Assembly (NCBI GenBank): GCA_022225965.2
Contig: JAKJXP020000087.1
Coordinates: 1-64,000 of the forward strand
From: Diatrype stigma
Taxonomy: Eukaryota > Ascomycota > Sordariomycetes > Xylariales > Diatrypaceae
Length of the DNA: 64,000 nt
Direction: 5' to 3'
Part shown: piece after piece, positions 58,698-64,000 of the stretch
Layout of the letters: each line of letters starts with the position of its first letter
How positions within the stretch are numbered: position 1 is the first letter of the stretch
Translations under genes and position numbers: made by a program
Notes under the pieces: generated by a model
The model's database searches: none
What the model was told of the DNA's origin: nothing
What the model saw: only the letters and a program-made list of their open reading frames with translations

Positions 58698-60414
58698 ATG
58701 GCAGGCGCTGCTGTTCTCCGTTCCTCGCTCGCGCGAGCTGCGGCTGGTGCTGGTGCTGGTGCTGGCGCAGCTTCGAAGAAGATCGCCGCCATATCCTCGC
58801 TAGCATCATCGTCGAGAAGAAGCTATGCGACGACCTCCTCCATCCCCTCGCGTGCGCACCACCGCGTCCTCGTCGTGGGTGGTGGCACGGCTGGCATCAC
58901 GGTGGCGGCGCAGCTGAGGCGCATGCCGCAGCTGGAGAAGGCCGGCGAAATCGCGATCGTGGACCCGGCAGCGACGCACCACTACCAGGCGGGGTGGACG
59001 CTGGTGGGTTCTGGCCTGCAACCGCTGGACGCCATGAGCCGGCCCCTGGCGGATTTGGTGCCCGAGGGCGTGCAGCGCTACCCGCTTTCGGTGGCGTCGT
59101 TCGACCCGGCTAACAACGCCGTCCGCACGGCCGAGGGCGTCGACCTCTCGTACGACTATCTCGTCGTGGCGCCCGGGCTCGAGACCAACTTCGCCGGCAT
59201 CGCCGGGCTCGAGCCGGCCCTGGCCGACCCCGCCAGCCAGGTGTCTTCTATTTACTCCAACCGCACCGTCGAGCAGGTCTGGCGCAACATGCAGGCCTTC
59301 AAGAAGGGCAAGGCCATCTTCACTCAACCCGCTGGCGTGATCAAGTGCGCCGGCGCCCCGCAGAAGGTCCTCTGGATGGCCCTGTCGCAGTGGACACGTG
59401 ATGGCGTGCGTGGCGATATCGATGCTACGTTTGCTACGGGGGGCGGTGCCATGTTCGCCGTACCGAAGTACTCCGCGGCCCTTGAGAAGCTCCGTGTAGA
59501 GCGCAACGTGGAGGGCCTGTTCCAACACAACCTCGTCGGAGTGGACGCGAAGAACCGGGTAGCGACCTTCAAGAACCTAGCCAACAGCGGAAAGGAGGTG
59601 AAGCGGGAGTTCGATTTCCTGCATGTGGTGCCGCCGCAGAAGCCGTGGGACTGGGTGGCCAAGTCACCCCTAGGTAAGTCGTATCCTTCCCTACAATTAC
59701 CGACATCTCCCCCGCCTCCCCTCCCTTGTCCATCCACGTGCCACCACGTGCTGCAATCACGATATTAGCACGTTCGCTCGCTTACACACATACCAAATAC
59801 AGCCGACGCTGCGGGATGGGTCGACGTCGACAAGGCGACGACGCAGCATACCAAATACAAGAACGTGTTCTCGCTAGGCGACGCTTCGAGCCTGCCGAAC
59901 AGCAAGACGGCGGCGGCCATCGCGTCGCAGGCCCCCGTGCTCGTGGACAACTTGCTGGCAGTCATCGACGGCCGGGCGCCCAAGGCCGCCTACGACGGCT
60001 ACGCCAGCTGCCCGCTGCTCACGGGCCACGGCGAGCTGATGCTGTGCGAGTTCAAATATGGCGGCGTGCCTAAGGAGACATTCGCCGGCATCTTCGGCAG
60101 CCAGGACCAGCCGAATCGCATCTTCTACCACCTGAAGAAGGATTTCTTTGTACGTTTCTTCCCCCTCTCCTCCCTCCCACCTTGACTCCTTAACATCTTC
60201 CAACATCATTTTACCCCCGTACTCGTCCCGACTCCCTCTTCCTTCACCTTCACCTCTACCACCTGGTATGTGTAGGAAGTGAAAGGCAGCGACGTGGTAG
60301 ATTTCGAAAGCTGACTAGCTTGTGTAGCCCTATGTGTACTGGAACAGTTTTGTGAAGGGGACGTGGTTCGGACCGCAGGGATGGTCGCGGCCGGATACGA
60401 CTGCGTCATCATGA
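58698..60414 (+). CDS. Mitochondrial sulfide:quinone oxidoreductase
   Basis: Flavoprotein that oxidises H2S and passes electrons to ubiquinone at the mitochondrial inner membrane. Exons 58698-59673, 59803-60149 and 60328-60414 join to 469 residues. An Ala/Ser/Arg-rich N-terminus ending [10 protein letters not shown] is a good mitochondrial presequence. FAD-binding starts at [13 protein letters not shown]. The two redox cysteines of the family are in place: KCAGAPQK (about Cys217) and ASCPLLTG (about Cys395). [16 protein letters not shown] is the second FAD contact, and the C-terminal [16 protein letters not shown] is typical. It is comparable to S. pombe Hmt2. Introns are 129 and 178 bp. Confidence 0.93.
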
Positions 60415-61524
60415 GGCCAGGATCTGAGGGAAATGAAATAGAAAAATGTACATAATTCCGGCAGAGTTCAGTAACGTAACTAGTGAATGCTCTTCTCTTG
60501 TCGCGATCGTCTCTGTTTGCCTGTTAGTAAGCGTGTGTGGGGTGCATGCTTTCTGTGGAATGCCGTACGACCAACATATGCTACTATTGCCTTCTTGTAC
60601 ACATCGGCGTTTCGCAATTCGTGGCTTCTGTTGCACTGTTGGACCGTGTTCTGTTAATGGGCCTATGCTTTCGTAGAGGTGCTTTCGTAGAGGTGAACGA
60701 CATTGATACGAGTGATGGTCGTCTGCATGGCATGCGAGGGACCCGTGGCCATACTAGAACAGCATGTCCCGGCAAATTTTAAGTTGGTCAAGGTATGCTG
60801 ATATGCCCATGAGGTTCAGTGTAACGGAGCCCAAGTCTGCTATGTTAACCACCTCTCACCCAACACCGAAAGCTTATAAGCAGCTTGTGAAGCAAACCAT
60901 CTTTGATTCATAAGTATCGCCCTGTACAGCAGTGTACCCAGCGCTACGCCAAGAAAGACGTTTTTCAGCGACACAAACCAGACTTCCAAACGTCCCAGGT
61001 GGGACTAACGATAACCTTCTTCGGATGAAAACGGGGTCACGCCGGAATCGCTCGACCGCGTTGCGTGTCGATGGACATCTTCTAGCCAACAGACGAGAAA
61101 AGTCAATGGCATTATTCAACTATGGCCATGCTTAATCCAGAACGTTAGCGGTGCAGCATCATCCATGCCAAAACCACGTGGCTCAGCGTTACTGACTAGT
61201 TGTTGTCGTGGGAATCTGTTTGAGACGGACACGCCAATCACGTGGCCCATATAGCGAGGAACCATACTGGATGAAAATGCGGTAGGAATGAAATCAAGGG
61301 AACCGAAACGAAGTCACACATGCCCTCTGAAGAGTTAGAGATGGTTTGATACATTCCACCGGCTTTTCCTACCTTTCAATCTTCAGCACCGGCCGCCTAA
61401 CTCACCATAGTCGTTCTTTTTACAATCGTTAGCCGCGTTCTGTCCATTTCGTTGACTTCGTGACTCACTTGAGCATCGAGGCATACACTCGTATTACTTG
61501 GCTTTCGTAATTCGAGGTCCAACT
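60415..61524. other. Spacer SQR to protease
   Basis: About 1.1 kb without a supported gene. Confidence 0.45.
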
Positions 61525-62990
61525 ATGAAGATCATCACCCTGTTCCTCTTCTTTCTAGCGGCTCTGGCCTTCGCCAAGGCACCGCTGAGAAACCACAACG
61601 CCCAGGACAGCCGCCCTGACAATTACATCGTAGTCCTAAAGAAGGGTCTCGATGCCAGTCGCGTCGCTGAGCACCTCAGCTACATGCGAGCCGCCTCAAG
61701 CATGCTTCCTGGTGGCCACAGGGGACTAAGGAGAACCTACAGCATCAACGCCTTCAACGCTTATCATGTGGAATGCGATGCCGGTATGCTTGAAGAGATC
61801 AGGAACAATGATATCGTGAGTTCGAGACTTTCGGTGTCTTCAAGACGCATGCTGAGAGAAGCAGGTTGACTATGTCTCCCAGGACGGTGTAGCAAAGATA
61901 CTGGCCCCTGTGTCAAACAAAGCAGCTGAGGATGAGTCTCTGCTGCACCGAGATGCTCCAGATACCGAAAATGTGCCCTGGGGCCTAGGCCGCGTGTCGC
62001 ACCGGAAGCCAGGAGCGTCCCTTTATCTTCAGGACGAGCTTCCGCGCCAGACATATGCCTACATCGTGGACACAGGTATTCGCATTACTCATCAAGTACG
62101 AACTCCAAGTGACTTCGAGGCTGATAGTATGGCTAATCTGAGATAGGAGTTTGGTGGCCGAGCACGTTGGGGGGCTACATTCCTTGATGAAGGTTCCGAG
62201 GAAGACCTGGTAAGTAGTTGCTGGCCGTTTGGGTTGGCGGCGCATTTACAAGGAACATAGGACTTTGACGAGGAAGGCCACGGTACACACGTAGCAGCGA
62301 TTGTTGCCGGTAACACAGTGGGGGTAGACAACCACACAATTCCCATTGCGGTGAAAGTCATGAGCGGGGAAGCTGGCTCGTGGAGTACTATAGTCAAAGG
62401 CATAGAATGGGGTAAGTCAGAGTCTTCAAGACCGTACAGTTCTCTAACCAATAGCTGACTGGCGGCATGGAAAAGCCGTGACGCATGCCACAGATACCGG
62501 AACAATATCTCGCTCCGTCATCAACCTGTCTTTAGGTGGAAGTAAGATTGATGCCGCTGACGATGCTATCAAGAGCACCATCCAGGCAGGAATGACAGTG
62601 GTAGTCGCGGCCGGCAATGAAGACCACAACGCTTGCGACTCCAGCCCTGCGGGAGTGACGGAGGCGATCACAGTAGGAAACATCGACCGACACGATAACC
62701 GGTTGGCAGGATCTAGCTGGGGCGAATGCCTCGATTTATTTGCTCCCGGCGTGGACATTTACAGCGCATTCAGCACGAATGACACCTCTTACGAAACCTT
62801 GACTGGGACGAGCATGTCAAGTCCGCATGTAGCCGGCCTAGTCACCTACCTCATGTCGCGCGAAAGCAACTTGACAACCCCGGCCCAGGTGCAAGACCGC
62901 ATCAAGGACCTTGCGACGAAGGACAAAGTTCATGACCCCTTATGGAGCCCTAATCTGATCGCGTTCAACGGCAATGCGGGCGAGCTCTGA
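61525..62990 (+). CDS. Secreted subtilisin-like serine protease (S8, proteinase K group)
   Basis: Exons 61525-61815, 61865-62095, 62147-62209, 62261-62411 and 62476-62990 join to 416 residues. A signal peptide (IITLFLFFLAALAFA) is followed by an I9-type propeptide (NYIVVLKKGLDASRVAEHL ... AYHVECDAGMLEEI) that chaperones folding and is cleaved. The catalytic triad is Asp166 (YIVDTGI), His202 (GHGTHVA) and Ser358 (GTSMSSPH), with the oxyanion Asn in AAGNED. Introns are about 49-64 bp. It would act extracellularly in general protein breakdown. The start is the Met giving the signal peptide directly. Confidence 0.93.
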
Positions 62991-63677
62991 ATTTCTTCTA
63001 GCCGCGGGGGTCTTCGAGATGCTGGAGTCCAATCGAATTCTCCCAATCGTGTAGATCTAGAAAGGGAGTTTTACTTCAGGTAAACATCAACTAATTGCTG
63101 CTAAGACAATTGAGGAAGATAATTGAAGAGCGTGACCGCGCTTCGTATATTTGAGTTACAATCGATGACGGCGTTGTTTTTCGGTCTGACCATAATCGCC
63201 TTTGTTCGAGAAGGTGAAGCCAAGAATGTCTGTGATGGGCATTGGGAGGAGCAAATGCAGGTGAAGGTGCAGCTGGTGCAGGTACAATACAATAGGTAGG
63301 TAGGTACGAGGAGCGAAGTTGAACCTGTAGGAATCAATCACGGAGGGCGCGGAAGGAGATCAACAAACCAAATGATAGCGACCAACAGTAGACATACATG
63401 TATGTAGTTGGCGGCATACTTAGCAGGCATGTCTCATTGTCTCTAGGGCTCCAGGGGCCAGGGCTGTTAAGGGGTGGCAGCTGTGGTGGGTCTGTGCCCA
63501 CGCTGCAGGCACTTTACGCGACTCGAGACGCGACTGATGAATTGACTTCGTCCAAATTGCCGTCATTTATTCGCCTAAAACTTCAACGCCAACCGCTCCT
63601 CCAAAGTTGGCAATGCAGTCCCTTCTTACTAAACCCATTCCATAATAACCCCCCACCAAGCCCACACATAGTTCATC
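62991..63677. other. Spacer protease to PIP-box gene
   Basis: About 690 bp with no supported gene. It contains a TAGGTAGGTAGGTA word at about 63,295 and the promoter of the last gene. Confidence 0.45.
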
Positions 63678-64000
63678 ATGGCCGGCCCAGCAAAGGAGAA
63701 GAAGCAGCAATCGTTGACCAACTTCTTCACTCCGAAGACAGTTAACGGACTCAGTGCCGCCATCCGTACCGCTCAGTCACAGTCCCAGTCCCAGTCCAAG
63801 TCGCCATCCCAAGCCAACGACGGCGATGATCTGGAAACCCCGCGGAAGCGGCCACTAGAGGAGGATACGGACAACGGTAACGAGACGCCTTCGAGGAGTA
63901 CCAAGAGATCAAAGGCCGATGCGACGAAAGAACAGAACTTCTCTACTTCTAAGAAACCAACATCGAAACCTTCTGCCGCTGCCGCTGTATCGGCCAGTGC
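63678..64000 (+). CDS. N-terminus of a PCNA-binding nuclear protein (partial)
   Basis: The frame opens at 63678 and is still open at the window end. It begins MAGPAKEKKQQSLTNFF, a clean PIP box (QxxLxxFF) for binding the PCNA sliding clamp. A disordered Ser/Gln/Lys stretch follows, with basic patches (PRKRPLEED, STKRSKAD) that look like nuclear localisation signals. This layout fits replication or repair proteins such as DNA ligase I, MSH6 or MSH3. The catalytic part lies outside the window, so the family is not settled. Confidence 0.8.
   Translation, partial: MAGPAKEKKQQSLTNFFTPKTVNGLSAAIRTAQSQSQSQSKSPSQANDGDDLETPRKRPLEEDTDNGNETPSRSTKRSKADATKEQNFSTSKKPTSKPSAAAAVSAS

Noticed and set aside
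1..64000. Telomere repeats, CRISPR arrays, rRNA genes, PKS/NRPS genes
   Set aside because: Looked for and not seen; the AT-rich left end has no TTAGGG arrays.

Overview
The window looks like nuclear DNA of a filamentous ascomycete, most likely a Sordariomycete. Genes carry short introns (about 47-110 bp) with GT/AG ends and CTAAC/CTGAC-like branch sites. Coding regions are GC-rich at third positions, intergenic DNA is long and gene-poor, and the families are typically fungal: Zn2Cys6 factor, TPS3-like trehalose subunit, MUP1-like permease, CSC1 channel, EthD protein, GH43. Exon joins below were worked out by eye; each multi-exon model closes in one frame.

Layout. (1) 1 to about 7,000 is very AT-rich, stop-ridden DNA that looks RIP-decayed. 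It holds transposon-like relics, a decayed histone H3/CenH3-like gene and a dispersed family of 12-bp tandem repeats. The composition switches sharply near 7,050. (2) 7.3-21.6 kb: branched-chain aminotransferase, MUP1-type amino-acid permease, a secreted protein, an EthD-like protein and a TPS3-like trehalose subunit. (3) 21.6-27.6 kb: gene desert. (4) 27.6-30.7 kb: the meiotic MutS homologue MSH4 in nine exons. (5) 31.5-47.8 kb: an accessory block with P450, FAD aromatic hydroxylase, extradiol-type VOC dioxygenase (divergent from the hydroxylase), protein kinase, Zn2Cys6 regulator, SDR and secreted GH43. (6) 48.7-64 kb: CHK/APH-like phosphotransferase, CSC1/OSCA channel, MFS sugar porter, mitochondrial sulfide:quinone oxidoreductase, secreted subtilisin-like protease, and the 5' end of a PIP-box protein running off the window.

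The most coherent gene group is the hydroxylase/ring-cleavage pair with a nearby regulator, P450 and SDR. It suggests a local aromatic-compound catabolic or modification cluster, which is an inference from family and position. The most unusual signals are the CenH3-like relic and the 12-bp repeat family in the decayed block. I saw no tRNA, rRNA, CRISPR array or telomere repeat.
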